Of a DNA stretch of 64,000 bases, positions 26,639 through 36,145 are shown piece after piece. A program made the position numbers and the translations under genes. Numbering within the stretch: position 1 is the first letter of the stretch; each line of letters begins with the position of its first letter. Location: positions 186,001 to 250,000 of the forward strand of contig FCNS01000038.1 in NCBI GenBank assembly GCA_900045905.1, given 5' to 3'. The DNA comes from Clostridiales bacterium CHKCI001 (lineage in GTDB: Bacteria > Bacillota > Clostridia > Lachnospirales > Lachnospiraceae). Below the pieces are notes generated by a model. It saw nothing but the letters and a program-made list of their open reading frames with translations. It was not told the origin of the DNA and made no database searches.

Positions 26639-28171
26639 ATGTCAAATTGTGGAAAAGTATGGCTGGTAGGGGCAGGTCCAGGAGATGCGGGATTGATTAC
26701 CGTCAAAGGAAAAGCATTATTGGAACTTGCAGATGTAGTTATTTATGATGCATTAATACAATTGGAATTGTTGGCTCAAATACCAGAAAAAACGAAAAAA
26801 ATTCATGTTGGAAAACGTGCAGGGAATCATTCGGCAACACAAGAACAAATTAATCAAATTATTTTAGAAGAAGCATTAAAAGGAAAAAAGGTCGTTCGTT
26901 TAAAAGGAGGCGATCCATTCGTATTTGGAAGAGGAGGAGAAGAACTAGAACTTTTATTGGAACATGGAATTCCATTTGAGATTGTACCAGGTATAACATC
27001 GGCGGTTTCTGTTTTGGCTTATGCTGGAATTCCAGTTACGCATCGAGAATTTACGTCTTCTTTTCATGTAATTACAGGACATACAAGCAAAGGAAAGAAA
27101 AAGTCCGTCAATTATCAGGCATTGGCGAAGCTAGACGGAACGCTAATCTTTTTAATGGGTAGTTCTTCGATGGAGGAAATCTGTAATCGTTTGATGCAGG
27201 AGGGAATGTCTCCTGATACACCAGCTGCATTGTTGGAACGGGGAACAACTGCCAGACAAAGAAAAGTTATTTCTACGCTGGAACATTTAAAAAGAGACTG
27301 TGATCGGGTGGGTATACAGACACCAGCCATTATCGTAGTGGGGCAGGTATGTAGATTAGCAAATCAACTAGAATGGGTAGAAAAACTGCCACTTGGAGGA
27401 GTTCAGGTGCTTGTAACAAGAGAGAAAAAGAAGGCTTCTACACTTTCTAAAAAGTTATTAGAACAAGGAGCGCATGTCATTGAATTGCCTGCGATTGGGA
27501 CAACTGCAATAGAGGATAAGTCAGAATTTCAAATAGCAGTAAAAGAAATTATGCAGCAAAAGACCGTTCAATGGATTGTGCTGACAAGTCCAACTGGTGT
27601 GGAGATGTTTTTCTCTTTATTAAAAAAAGAGAAAATTGACTTACGCAGATTTTTGTCCGATACTCTTCGGTTTGCTGTATCAGGAAGTGCAACGGCTGTC
27701 GCATTGGAACGTTATGGCATTTATGCCGATCTTATGCCAAAGAAATTTTCGGGAAAGGATCTTGGTCGTGCATTTGAGACGAGTGTGGATAGAAATGAAA
27801 AGCTGTATTTATTCCGTTCCGAATTGGCAGATGAAGAACTTCCAAATTATTTAGCAGAAGCGGGATTTTATTACAAAGAAATCCCGATTTATCATACGAT
27901 TCCTCATATGGATTTGGAGTGGGTTGAGTCTGTTTGGGATAGCATTGAAAAGAAAGAGATTGATTATGTAACCTTTACAAGTGCATCTACAGTAAAGGGA
28001 TTTGTACAGGCAATTGGAGAACGGGATTTTTCCATTGTACCAGCAATTTGTATTGGAGAAAAAACAGCGGATTGGGCAAGGAGATATGGAATGAATGTTT
28101 CTATTTCTCCAGAAGCTACGATGGATAGTATGGTAAAAATGATGATAAAAAATAAAGAAAGATTTGATTAG
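26639..28171 (+). CDS. Fused uroporphyrinogen-III C-methyltransferase/uroporphyrinogen-III synthase (CobA-HemD)
   Basis: About 510 residues in two enzymes. The N-terminal half (about 1-240) is the SAM-dependent methyltransferase that makes precorrin-2: VWLVGAGPGDAGLITVKG, VRLKGGDPFVFGRGGEE and VPGITSA are the family signatures. The C-terminal half (about 255-510) is uroporphyrinogen-III synthase, weakly conserved as usual but with VLVTREKKKAS, WIVLTSPTGVEMF and VTFTSASTVKGF. An ATG at 26624 overlaps the hemC stop, but the ATG at 26639 follows TAGGAGA and is preferred. Fusion lets product of one active site pass to the next, directing flux to sirohaem or cobalamin. Confidence 0.92.
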   Translation: MSNCGKVWLVGAGPGDAGLITVKGKALLELADVVIYDALIQLELLAQIPEKTKKIHVGKRAGNHSATQEQINQIILEEALKGKKVVRLKGGDPFVFGRGGEELELLLEHGIPFEIVPGITSAVSVLAYAGIPVTHREFTSSFHVITGHTSKGKKKSVNYQALAKLDGTLIFLMGSSSMEEICNRLMQEGMSPDTPAALLERGTTARQRKVISTLEHLKRDCDRVGIQTPAIIVVGQVCRLANQLEWVEKLPLGGVQVLVTREKKKASTLSKKLLEQGAHVIELPAIGTTAIEDKSEFQIAVKEIMQQKTVQWIVLTSPTGVEMFFSLLKKEKIDLRRFLSDTLRFAVSGSATAVALERYGIYADLMPKKFSGKDLGRAFETSVDRNEKLYLFRSELADEELPNYLAEAGFYYKEIPIYHTIPHMDLEWVESVWDSIEKKEIDYVTFTSASTVKGFVQAIGERDFSIVPAICIGEKTADWARRYGMNVSISPEATMDSMVKMMIKNKERFD

Positions 28172-28184
28172 GAGTGAGGAAAAT

Positions 28185-29168
28185 ATGGAGATCATAAGTC
28201 GTTCCAGACGATTAAGAAGCAGCCAAATGATTCGAGACATGGTGCGAGAAACGAGAATTTCTAAAAATGGGCTGATCTACCCGATGTTTGTAATGGAAGG
28301 GACAGGAATCCAGCAAGAAATTCCGTCCATGCCAGGACAATATCGCTATAGTATTGATAAATGGATGAAGGCATTGGAAGAGGTAAGCCGTTCTGGAGTG
28401 AAACAAGTTATGATTTTTGGAATTCCAGCACAAAAGGATGCATGTGGAAGCGGTGCATGGCGGGAAGATGGAATTGTTCAAAAAGCATTGCAAAAAGCAA
28501 AACAAGAGTTTCCGAATTTATATTATATTACCGATGTCTGTATGTGTGAGTATACGTCACATGGACATTGTGGAATTTTAGATGGCAGTTATGTGGATAA
28601 TGATAAGACATTGGAGGTACTGGCCAAAACAGCACTTTCTCATGTACAGGCAGGAGCCGATATGGTAGCTCCGTCTGATATGATGGATGGGAGAGTGTTG
28701 GCGATTCGGCGAGTATTGGATCAAAATGGTTATGTAAGTCTTCCAATTATGTCCTATGCGGTAAAGTATTCTTCTTCTTTTTATGGTCCATTTCGGGATG
28801 CAGCAGATTCTGCACCAGCATTTGGAGATCGAAAAACGTATCAAATGGATTTTCATAACCGAAAAGAAGCGATCAAAGAAGCGTTAACGGATGTACAGGA
28901 GGGAGCTGATATTATTATGGTGAAACCAGGGCTTTCTTATCTGGATGTTTTAAGAGAAGTAACCAATCAGGTCAATGTGCCAACGGCTGTTTATAGCGTA
29001 AGTGGAGAATATTCGATGATAAAAGCAGCAGCAATGGCAGGTTATATTGATGAAGCAGCAGTCGTATGCGAAACTGCGGTAAGTATGTTTCGGGCAGGTG
29101 CGAGTATTCTTTTAACTTATTATGCAAAAGAACTGGCACAGTATATACAAGAAGGAAGGATTGGGTAA
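28185..29168 (+). CDS. hemB: Porphobilinogen synthase (delta-aminolevulinate dehydratase)
   Basis: A 327-residue enzyme that condenses two 5-aminolevulinates. The zinc-type cysteine cluster DVCMCEYTSHGHCG (C119, C121, C129) is complete. The two active-site lysines lie in MSYAVKYSSSFYGPFR and IIMVKPGLSYLD. The ATG at 28185 follows AGGAGTGAGG, 13 bases after the preceding stop. Confidence 0.95.
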   Translation: MEIISRSRRLRSSQMIRDMVRETRISKNGLIYPMFVMEGTGIQQEIPSMPGQYRYSIDKWMKALEEVSRSGVKQVMIFGIPAQKDACGSGAWREDGIVQKALQKAKQEFPNLYYITDVCMCEYTSHGHCGILDGSYVDNDKTLEVLAKTALSHVQAGADMVAPSDMMDGRVLAIRRVLDQNGYVSLPIMSYAVKYSSSFYGPFRDAADSAPAFGDRKTYQMDFHNRKEAIKEALTDVQEGADIIMVKPGLSYLDVLREVTNQVNVPTAVYSVSGEYSMIKAAAMAGYIDEAAVVCETAVSMFRAGASILLTYYAKELAQYIQEGRIG

Positions 29169-29219
29169 TGTTATTTATGAAACGTTACTTAGATCATAGA
29201 GTTGTTAAAGGAGATTAAA

Positions 29220-30503
29220 ATGGGTCGTTCAGAGCAATTATTTCGTCGGGCAGTAGAAAAAATTCCAGGAGGAGTGAATAGTCCAGTGCGAGCATTTTTG
29301 TCAGTGGGAGGAACTCCTCGTTTTATTGATCGTGCACAAGGACAGTATCTGTATGATGTCGATGGAAAACAATATTTGGATTATATTGGTTCTTGGGGAC
29401 CAATGATTTTAGGACATAACCATGAGGTTATAAAAGAAGCTGTCGTGAAAGCAGTGGAGAAAGGATTAAGTTTTGGGGCTGCCACAGAAGCAGAAGTGAT
29501 TATGGCAGAAATGGTATGCGAGGCAGTTCCATTTGTGGAAATGATCCGTATGGTCAATTCTGGTACGGAAGCAGTTATGAGTGCTATTCGTGCTGCAAGA
29601 GGATTTACAGGCAGAAATAAAATTATTAAATTTGAAGGTTGCTATCATGGACATGCAGATTCCATGTTGGTGAAAGCTGGATCAGGTGTTATGACATCAG
29701 GGATTCCAAGTAGTTTAGGAGTTCCAAGTGGCTGTGCAGAAGATACGCTGACTGCTGTTTATAATGATTTAGAAACTGTGGAAGCATTGATGGAACAAAA
29801 CAAGGGAGAAGTAGCCTGTATTATTGTGGAGCCAGTTGCTGCTAATATGGGGGTTGTTGTTCCAGATGTATCCTTTTTGCAAGGATTGAGAAAAATTTGT
29901 GATGCAGAGGGTAGTCTTTTGATTTTTGATGAAGTGATTACAGGATTTCGTCTTCAACTAGATGGAGCAAGTGGATATTTTCAAGTAACCCCGGATTTAG
30001 TCACATATGGAAAGATTATCGGTGCAGGAATGCCAGTCGGTGCCTATGGAGGAAGAAAAGAGGTAATGAAAGTAATTTCTCCAGTTGGAAGTGTATATCA
30101 GGCTGGTACATTAAGTGGAAATCCTGTTGCAATGGCGGCAGGTCTGGCACAATTAACGATCTTAAAACAGCATCCTGAAATTTATGTTCAATTAAATGAA
30201 AAGGGAAAGAAATTGAGAGACGGTATTACAGCATTAATTCAAACTTATGACGTTCCGTGTCAAATCAATGGAATTGGTTCTTTGGCATGTCTTTATTTTA
30301 CAAAAGAAGCTGTAGTAGATTATGAAACAGCAAAAACCTCTGATGTAAAACGGTTTGGAGAGTATTTCCATTTTATGCTGGATCGTGGAATCTATATTGG
30401 ACCAAGTCAGTTTGAGGCCATGTTTTTGTCTTATGCACATACAGATGAAAACATCCAAACAACATTGGACGGTATCGGACAATTTTTCAGCCAAACAAAA
30501 TAA
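29220..30503 (+). CDS. hemL: Glutamate-1-semialdehyde 2,1-aminomutase
   Basis: A 427-residue PLP enzyme turning glutamate-1-semialdehyde into 5-aminolevulinate. The PLP lysine K265 lies in TYGKIIGAGMPVGA; VNSGTEAVMSAIRAARGFTGR and FDEVITGFR are typical of the family. The ATG at 29220 follows AAAGGAG; a TTG at 29202 has no site. It is the last gene of the operon, so hemA, hemL, hemB, hemC and hemD functions are all together. Confidence 0.95.
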   Translation: MGRSEQLFRRAVEKIPGGVNSPVRAFLSVGGTPRFIDRAQGQYLYDVDGKQYLDYIGSWGPMILGHNHEVIKEAVVKAVEKGLSFGAATEAEVIMAEMVCEAVPFVEMIRMVNSGTEAVMSAIRAARGFTGRNKIIKFEGCYHGHADSMLVKAGSGVMTSGIPSSLGVPSGCAEDTLTAVYNDLETVEALMEQNKGEVACIIVEPVAANMGVVVPDVSFLQGLRKICDAEGSLLIFDEVITGFRLQLDGASGYFQVTPDLVTYGKIIGAGMPVGAYGGRKEVMKVISPVGSVYQAGTLSGNPVAMAAGLAQLTILKQHPEIYVQLNEKGKKLRDGITALIQTYDVPCQINGIGSLACLYFTKEAVVDYETAKTSDVKRFGEYFHFMLDRGIYIGPSQFEAMFLSYAHTDENIQTTLDGIGQFFSQTK

Positions 30504-30601
30504 ATGGAAAGAAAAGAGTATCATATTTTGGAAGGACAGGAAATAAACTGGCAGTAAGAATGCTGCGGTGTAACGGCACTGCAAAGAAAAGAGGAAGTTA
30601 T

Positions 30602-31225
30602 TTGCAGTCTTGGATCATACAAATTATGGAAAGCTTTGGTTACATTGGAATGGGGATTTTAATTTTAGTAGAAAATATCTTTCCGCCCATTCCATCTGAA
30701 CTCATTTTAACGTTTGGTGGATTTATGACAACCTATACGAATATGAGTGTAGTCGGGGTGATTGCAGCAGCTACTGTAGGTTCTGTGGTTGGGGCAGTTA
30801 TGCTTTACTATATTGGCTTGTTGCTTCCGAGGGAGCGACTAGAACAGATTGTAAATGGAAAGATTGGAAAAGTCCTGCATTTAAAACAGGATAACATTCA
30901 AAAAGCAATGAATTGGTTCGATAAAAAAGGAAAAACAACCGTTTTTCTATGTCGCTGTGTGCCAATTGTAAGGAGTTTAATTTCCATTCCAGCAGGTATG
31001 GCAGAGATGAAATTAACCGATTTTTTGCTGCTTACAACACTGGGAAGTCTTTTATGGAATACGATACTTGTATCGGCTGGAGCGTGGGCAGGTACTTCTT
31101 GGATGAAAATCATACAGATTATGCATACATACTCTGAAATTACGTATGCAGTTCTGATTATTATAGTTTTATTTTTGGTATTTCGTTGGAAGTACAAAAC
31201 AAGAAAAAGACGATTATCTTCATAA
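30602..31225 (+). CDS. DedA family membrane protein
   Basis: About 207 residues of the DedA/SNARE-associated (VTT) family. DedA proteins are membrane proteins thought to move lipid carriers such as undecaprenyl phosphate. Seen: ENIFPPIPSELIL (about 22-34), re-entrant-loop motif FLCRCVPIVRSLISIPAGMAEM with the key Arg residues, and a final membrane helix followed by KTRKRR. The TTG start at 30602 follows GAGGAAG; an ATG at 30560 has no clear ribosome binding site. Confidence 0.85.
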   Translation: MQSWIIQIMESFGYIGMGILILVENIFPPIPSELILTFGGFMTTYTNMSVVGVIAAATVGSVVGAVMLYYIGLLLPRERLEQIVNGKIGKVLHLKQDNIQKAMNWFDKKGKTTVFLCRCVPIVRSLISIPAGMAEMKLTDFLLLTTLGSLLWNTILVSAGAWAGTSWMKIIQIMHTYSEITYAVLIIIVLFLVFRWKYKTRKRRLSS

Positions 31226-31279
31226 AAAAGTTTTATAAAACATTAATAGATGGAATGTTACAGATTAGGAGGAAGTGAC

Positions 31280-32476
31280 ATGGCAGTTGTCCGTTTGAAA
31301 AAAGGAGAAGGCCGTATGCTCAAAGCAGGCGGAGCGTGGATTTATGATAACGAAATTGATATAGTAACAGGAGAATTTGAAAATGGGGATCTGGTAACTG
31401 TAGAGGATTTTGATGGATATGGAATGGGAACTGGATTTATTAATCAGAACTCTAAAATTCGTGTGCGTATGATGACAAGAAAAAAAGATCAGCCAGTAGA
31501 TGAAGCGTTTTTAGCAATGCGCGTCAGAGATTGTATTCATTATCGGCTGCATACGATTGATATGAGAAGCTGTAGGTTAATTTTTGGAGAAGCAGATTTT
31601 CTGCCAGGCATTGTAGTGGATAAATTTAATGATGTATTAGTTGTACAGTCATTGGCATTGGGAATGGATCGAATGAAAATGACAATTATTGAACAATGCA
31701 AAAAACAACTAAAAGAATTGGGAATGCCAATTCGAGGTGTATATGAGAGAAGTGATGCGAAAGTTCGGACACAAGAAGGAATGGAGCGGGTCAAAGGATT
31801 TATTGGGGAACCGTTTGATACAAAAGTTTTAATTGAAGAAAATGGGGTGAAGTACATTGTTGATGTAGAAGAAGGACAAAAAACGGGCTTCTTTTTGGAT
31901 CAAAAAAATAACCGTGCAGCAATTCAAAAACTTTGTAAAAATGCAGCAGTCTTAGATTGCTTTACCCATACCGGTTCGTTTGGATTAAATGCAGGAATTG
32001 CTGGAGCTCGTTCAGTACTTGGCGTGGATGCTTCGGAACTGGCAGTGGAGCAGGCAAGAGAAAATGCAAAACTGAATCATCTGGAAGATCGGGTTCAATT
32101 CCAATGTGCCGATGTATTTGATTTGCTGCCAAAACTGGAAAAGCAAGGCAAACGGTTTGATGTTGTGATACTCGATCCGCCAGCCTTTACCAAATCCAGA
32201 AGTTCCGTGAAAAATGCAGTGAAGGGATACCGAGAAATTAATATGCGAGGTTTAAAACTTGTAAAAGATGGAGGATATCTGGCAACTTGTTCTTGTTCCC
32301 ATTTTATGACACCAGATTTATTTGCGAAAACAATTCAAGAAGCTGCAAAGGCAGCCAAAAAACGTCTGCGTCAAGTAGAATATCGAACACAGGCAGCCGA
32401 TCATCCAATTTTATGGGCAGCCGATGAATCCTATTATTTAAAATTCTATATCTTCCAGGTATGTGAAGAAAAATAA
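31280..32476 (+). CDS. Class I SAM-dependent rRNA methyltransferase (RlmI/RlmK-like)
   Basis: A 398-residue protein: PUA domain at the N-terminus (about 1-80, KKGEGRMLKAGGAWIYDNEI), an EEHEE-like linker and a SAM methyltransferase domain (about 180-398) with VLDCFTHTGSFGLNAG (motif I), the acidic VDASELAVEQA and catalytic LDPPAFTKS. Close to YwbD/RlmI, which methylates a cytosine in 23S rRNA. The ATG at 31280 follows TAGGAGGAAG. The frame opens 30 bases earlier without a ribosome binding site. Confidence 0.88.
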   Translation: MAVVRLKKGEGRMLKAGGAWIYDNEIDIVTGEFENGDLVTVEDFDGYGMGTGFINQNSKIRVRMMTRKKDQPVDEAFLAMRVRDCIHYRLHTIDMRSCRLIFGEADFLPGIVVDKFNDVLVVQSLALGMDRMKMTIIEQCKKQLKELGMPIRGVYERSDAKVRTQEGMERVKGFIGEPFDTKVLIEENGVKYIVDVEEGQKTGFFLDQKNNRAAIQKLCKNAAVLDCFTHTGSFGLNAGIAGARSVLGVDASELAVEQARENAKLNHLEDRVQFQCADVFDLLPKLEKQGKRFDVVILDPPAFTKSRSSVKNAVKGYREINMRGLKLVKDGGYLATCSCSHFMTPDLFAKTIQEAAKAAKKRLRQVEYRTQAADHPILWAADESYYLKFYIFQVCEEK

Positions 32477-32510
32477 TATATAAAAGAACTTGTTTTTGAT
32501 TCTAATTGAG

Positions 32511-32557
32511 AAGTCCCTTTTATTCGATTATTTTTAATTGAATAAAAGGGACTTTTG
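32511..32557 (+). terminator. Rho-independent terminator
   Basis: AAGTCCCTTTTATTC pairs perfectly with GAATAAAAGGGACTT around a 14-base loop and is followed by TTG. It separates the methyltransferase gene from the converging transporter gene. Confidence 0.82.
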
Positions 32558-32578
32558 AACGTTTTACTGAATCGGTTT

Positions 32579-33445
32579 TTAGGTGTGAGCCACTTTACGG
32601 TTGTTATATAAGAACATAATAACAGCGGTTGCGCAGATAAGGAAGTACCCAAGGATACTATATGCATCTGGAATCTGTTGAAATAAGATAAATCCAAGAA
32701 ATGCAGAAAAAATTACCTGAGAATAATCGTAGACAGATATTTCTTTGGATGGTGCATAACAATATGCAGCTGTAATAGAAAACTGTCCTCCAGATGCCGC
32801 CAAACCAGCTAAAAGCAAGTAACCGAGCTGCCAAGGTTCCATTGGATGATATTGGAAAATTAAGTATGGGAGTGTGACAAGACAGGAAAACATAGAGAAG
32901 AAAAAGACAATAAATGCTCCTTTTTCTCCACGCTGTCCAAGGTGGCGTACCGCAGTATAGGCTGCTCCAGCTCCCATTCCTCCTAAAAATCCAATGATAG
33001 ACGGAACGAGTTCCATATTGGAAAAGGTTGGTTTAATAATAAATAAACTTCCGATAAATGCCATAATGACACCGCCAACTTGAATCGGAGTACATTTTTC
33101 TTTTAAAAAGAAATAAGAAAACACAATTGCAAAAAATGGAGACATCTTATTTAACATGGATGCATCCGAAAGAACGAGATGATCCACTGCATAAAAATTA
33201 CAAAGAATACCAATCGTACCGCAAATAGAGCGGATTAATAGAAATTTTAAATTACCCTTTTGCCAATGCATAGGGGCATGATCCTTTTTTAAGAGAAGAA
33301 AGGCAAAGATAGCCGCAATAAAGTTACGGAAGAAACTTTTTTGAATCGATGGTAGATCTCCTGAGAGACGTACAAACGTATTCATAAGTGCAAAGCAAAA
33401 TGCGGACATTAAAATACATAAGATGCCCTTTGTTTTTTGATTCAT
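32579..33445 (-). CDS. EamA/DMT family transporter
   Basis: A 288-residue protein with ten predicted membrane helices in two EamA halves (about 5-140 and 150-285). Typical segments are MNTFVRLSG and FFRNFIAAIFAFLLL in the first half, and SDASMLNKMSPFFAIVFSYFFLKEK at the end of the first half. It probably exports or imports a small metabolite; the substrate cannot be told. The ATG at 33445 follows GAGGTG; a GTG at 33457 is inside that site. It lies 30 bases after the radical SAM gene, so co-transcription is likely. Confidence 0.85.
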   Translation of the reverse strand: MNQKTKGILCILMSAFCFALMNTFVRLSGDLPSIQKSFFRNFIAAIFAFLLLKKDHAPMHWQKGNLKFLLIRSICGTIGILCNFYAVDHLVLSDASMLNKMSPFFAIVFSYFFLKEKCTPIQVGGVIMAFIGSLFIIKPTFSNMELVPSIIGFLGGMGAGAAYTAVRHLGQRGEKGAFIVFFFSMFSCLVTLPYLIFQYHPMEPWQLGYLLLAGLAASGGQFSITAAYCYAPSKEISVYDYSQVIFSAFLGFILFQQIPDAYSILGYFLICATAVIMFLYNNRKVAHT

Positions 33446-33475
33446 AGTAATATTCACCTCATAAGTTATTTTTTG

Positions 33476-34378
33476 TTAGATACCCTCATAATCAAAGGAT
33501 GGAATAAAACTTTCGTCTGCGGTTTCACCTTCTTGAATAAATCCATTTTCAATCCCTAGCTCAATTGCATAGTCTACCACCTCTTCATATTCTTTGTTTG
33601 TGACTTTTCGGTTTAATTCAGGATATAAAATTTGAACCGCTGGCATTGGAGTATACTGGTTCATAATGCTGATGTAAATATGATCTTTAAATGTTTGATA
33701 TAAGTATTGAATCACAGCTTTAGAATCTTGGGTGCAGCCAGGTAAAACCAAATGACGAACGATCATGCCTTTTTGCAGCATTCCATTCGCATCAAAAACA
33801 GGATCTCCAACTTGTCGATACATCTCTTGCAATGCACAAGAAGCAACAGAAAAATAATCATTTGCAAATGAATATTTTTGAGAAATGGTGGAATTGTTAT
33901 ATTTTAGATCAGGAAGATAAATATCCACAATACCGTCTAATAATTGTAGGGTTTCCAGCGTTTCATATCCACTTGTGTTGTATACAATTGGAAGATGAAG
34001 ACCTTGTGAGCGAGCTTGTTGTATTCCGTCAATAATTAAAGGAACGAAATGGGTCGGTGTAACAAGGTTAATGTTGTTCGCTCCTTTTTGTTGAAGTTCT
34101 AATAAAATCTGAACAAAACGTTTTTGAGAAATTTCTTTTCCGACACTGCCATCTGCGATGGAGTGGTTTTGACAAAAAACACAACGAAGTGTGCAACCAG
34201 AAAAGAAAATGGTGCCAGATCCCTGCTTTCCTGAAATGCATGGCTCTTCCCAGAAGTGAAGGGCTGCTCTAGCCAGTCTTAAATGATTTGTCTCATGGCA
34301 AATGCCTGTTAGAGAATGTCTGTTATTTCGGTTTGCATGACAATTGCGGGGACAAAGGGTACAAGAACTCCAATCCAT
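33476..34378 (-). CDS. Radical SAM protein, pyruvate formate-lyase-activase-like
   Basis: A 300-residue radical SAM enzyme. An N-terminal cysteine cluster (C6, C9, C13, C27) is followed by the radical SAM motif C62-x3-C66-x2-C69 in FSGCTLRCVFCQNHSI. The rest is a TIM-barrel half with NTSGYETLETL and DIYLPDLKY. Proteins of this kind are annotated as PflA homologues, but the glycyl-radical partner is not nearby and the true substrate is unknown. GGAGTTTT precedes the ATG. Confidence 0.85.
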   Translation of the reverse strand: MDWSSCTLCPRNCHANRNNRHSLTGICHETNHLRLARAALHFWEEPCISGKQGSGTIFFSGCTLRCVFCQNHSIADGSVGKEISQKRFVQILLELQQKGANNINLVTPTHFVPLIIDGIQQARSQGLHLPIVYNTSGYETLETLQLLDGIVDIYLPDLKYNNSTISQKYSFANDYFSVASCALQEMYRQVGDPVFDANGMLQKGMIVRHLVLPGCTQDSKAVIQYLYQTFKDHIYISIMNQYTPMPAVQILYPELNRKVTNKEYEEVVDYAIELGIENGFIQEGETADESFIPSFDYEGI

Positions 34379-34456
34379 AAAACTCCTTCTTTCTGAAAAA
34401 TAATCTGTTTTCTAACGTATCATAGCACAAACCATACAAAATATGCAACCGATCTA

Positions 34457-34485
34457 TTGACATTGCAGTAGGAAGGGGGTAGAAT
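34457..34485 (+). promoter_or_regulatory. Promoter of the M-box/mgtE unit
   Basis: A perfect -35 TTGACA (34457-34462), 17 bases, TAGAAT (34480-34485). Confidence 0.8.
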
Positions 34486-34496
34486 AAATACGAAAC

Positions 34497-34640
34497 TAAA
34501 ATTTGGTAGGTGAGGCTACCGCAGGGATATGGGTTGCTGCCGCGAAGTAGTGGAGACACTATAAGAAGGTTAGCAGGAAGTGTCGTTTAAGGCATTTTCT
34601 AATGCAATTTCACGCCCTGTGATGCTAAAGCTTGAACAAA
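34497..34640 (+). promoter_or_regulatory. M-box (ykoK) magnesium riboswitch
   Basis: The conserved GGTAGGTGAGGCTACC start, the GGGATATGGGTTGCTGCCGC segment, the central stems, the AATGCA..CGCCCTGTGATGCTAAAGC closing part and the following terminator match the M-box aptamer. It folds on Mg2+. Position directly ahead of two MgtE magnesium-transporter genes confirms the assignment. Confidence 0.95.
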
Positions 34641-34655
34641 TGTGAGGAATATGAC

Positions 34656-34687
34656 CGCGCCGAGTTTAAGCTTTGGCGCGTATTTTT
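34656..34687 (+). terminator. Terminator of the M-box riboswitch
   Basis: CGCGCC pairs with GGCGCG and is followed by TATTTTT. TGCTAAAGCTTGAAC (34623-34637) can pair with the terminator's own loop/3' arm (GAGTTTAAGCTTTGGC) as an antiterminator, giving Mg2+-induced termination. Confidence 0.85.
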
Positions 34688-34762
34688 ATGGCAAAAAGTG
34701 AGGTGAGAATATGGATGATGGCCATGGGAGTCAAAAAAGAATAAATCATTGGAGGTATGCAA

Positions 34763-36100
34763 ATGAAAAGGAAAATGAAATTGCTGCTGGAACAAAAACG
34801 TTACAACGAACTCTGGGCATTACTCAAGGAGATGAATTCTGCGGATATTGCAGAAGCATTTGCAGAAATCGACGAAACTCAGATGATTGTTGCATATCGG
34901 CTTTTAAACAAGGACAAGGCGATCGACGTATTCACCGATTTGGAGCCAGATCAGCAGGAAGATTTAATTAATGCATTAAGTGATCAGGAATTGTATGAAG
35001 TAACAAGTAACCTTTTAATGGATGATGCGGCTGACTTAATTGAAGAAATGCCAGCTACAGTTGTGAAGCGTATTTTAAAACATACACCTGCAGAAAAAAG
35101 AAAAATTATTAATCAACTTTTGAATTATCCAGAGGATAGTGCAGGAAGTGTTATGACAGTAGAATTTGTAGACTTAAAAGCAAATATGACAGTGGAGCAG
35201 GCATTTCAGCGTATCCGCAGTACGGGTGTAAATAAAGAAACAATTTATACTTGTTATGTATTAAACGAGGGAAGAGTTCTGGAAGGAATTATTTCAGTAA
35301 GAGAATTATTATTTGAAGACAGGAACACAAAGATTAATGAGATTATGGAAACGAATATGATTACGGTTCATACTCATGATGATCAGGAAGAAGTTGTAAA
35401 ACTGTTGGATAAATATGAATTGATGGCTCTTCCAGTTTTAGATAATGAGAATCGACTAGTAGGAATTATTACAATTGATGATGCAATTGATGTAATTCAT
35501 GATGAAGATACAGAAGATTTTGAGCGTATGGCAGCAATGGCTCCAGCGGAAGATACCTATTTTCGTACGACTGTATGGGAACATGCAAAAAATCGTATTT
35601 TGTGGCTGCTTGTGCTGATGTTTTCTTCCATCATTACAGGAGTAATTATTAATAAGTATGAAGCTGCGTTTCAGGCTATTCCGCTTTTAGTTTCTTTTTT
35701 CCCAATGCTTATGGATACAGGAGGAAACTGTGGTTCACAGGCTTCTACATTAATTATTCGAGGAATGGCAGTGGATGAAATTCATCCAAGAGATATTCTG
35801 AAAGCAATGTGGAAAGAGGCACGTATCTCAATTATAGTAGGAACGATATTAGCGTTTGTAAATGGAGTCCGAATTCTAATCCAATACCGAAATCCTGGAA
35901 TTGCAATTGTAATCGCACTTTCCATAATAGCGACGGTGCTTATATCTAAATTATTGGGTTGTTGTTTACCAATATTAGCCAAGAAGCTAAAAATGGATCC
36001 AGCCATTATGGCAGCACCGCTCATTACAACGATCGTAGATACATGTTCCGTATTAATCTATTTTAATATTGCAGTCAAGATTTTGGGATTAGCAATTTAA
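34763..36100 (+). CDS. mgtE: Magnesium transporter MgtE, first tandem copy
   Basis: A 445-residue Mg2+ channel: N-terminal superhelical N domain (about 1-125) rich in Asp/Glu, two CBS domains (about 130-250) that sense Mg2+, a plug helix, and five membrane helices (about 275-445) with the pore motif FPMLMDTGGNCGSQAS. A start at ATG 34757 overlaps the GGAGG site, so ATG 34763 (7-base spacing) is chosen. It is the first gene under the M-box riboswitch and is 45 bases from its paralogue. Confidence 0.93.
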   Translation: MKRKMKLLLEQKRYNELWALLKEMNSADIAEAFAEIDETQMIVAYRLLNKDKAIDVFTDLEPDQQEDLINALSDQELYEVTSNLLMDDAADLIEEMPATVVKRILKHTPAEKRKIINQLLNYPEDSAGSVMTVEFVDLKANMTVEQAFQRIRSTGVNKETIYTCYVLNEGRVLEGIISVRELLFEDRNTKINEIMETNMITVHTHDDQEEVVKLLDKYELMALPVLDNENRLVGIITIDDAIDVIHDEDTEDFERMAAMAPAEDTYFRTTVWEHAKNRILWLLVLMFSSIITGVIINKYEAAFQAIPLLVSFFPMLMDTGGNCGSQASTLIIRGMAVDEIHPRDILKAMWKEARISIIVGTILAFVNGVRILIQYRNPGIAIVIALSIIATVLISKLLGCCLPILAKKLKMDPAIMAAPLITTIVDTCSVLIYFNIAVKILGLAI

Positions 36101-36145
36101 TATGTTTAAAAACATGGATTAGAGGAAGTCGGGAGGAACATTGAA

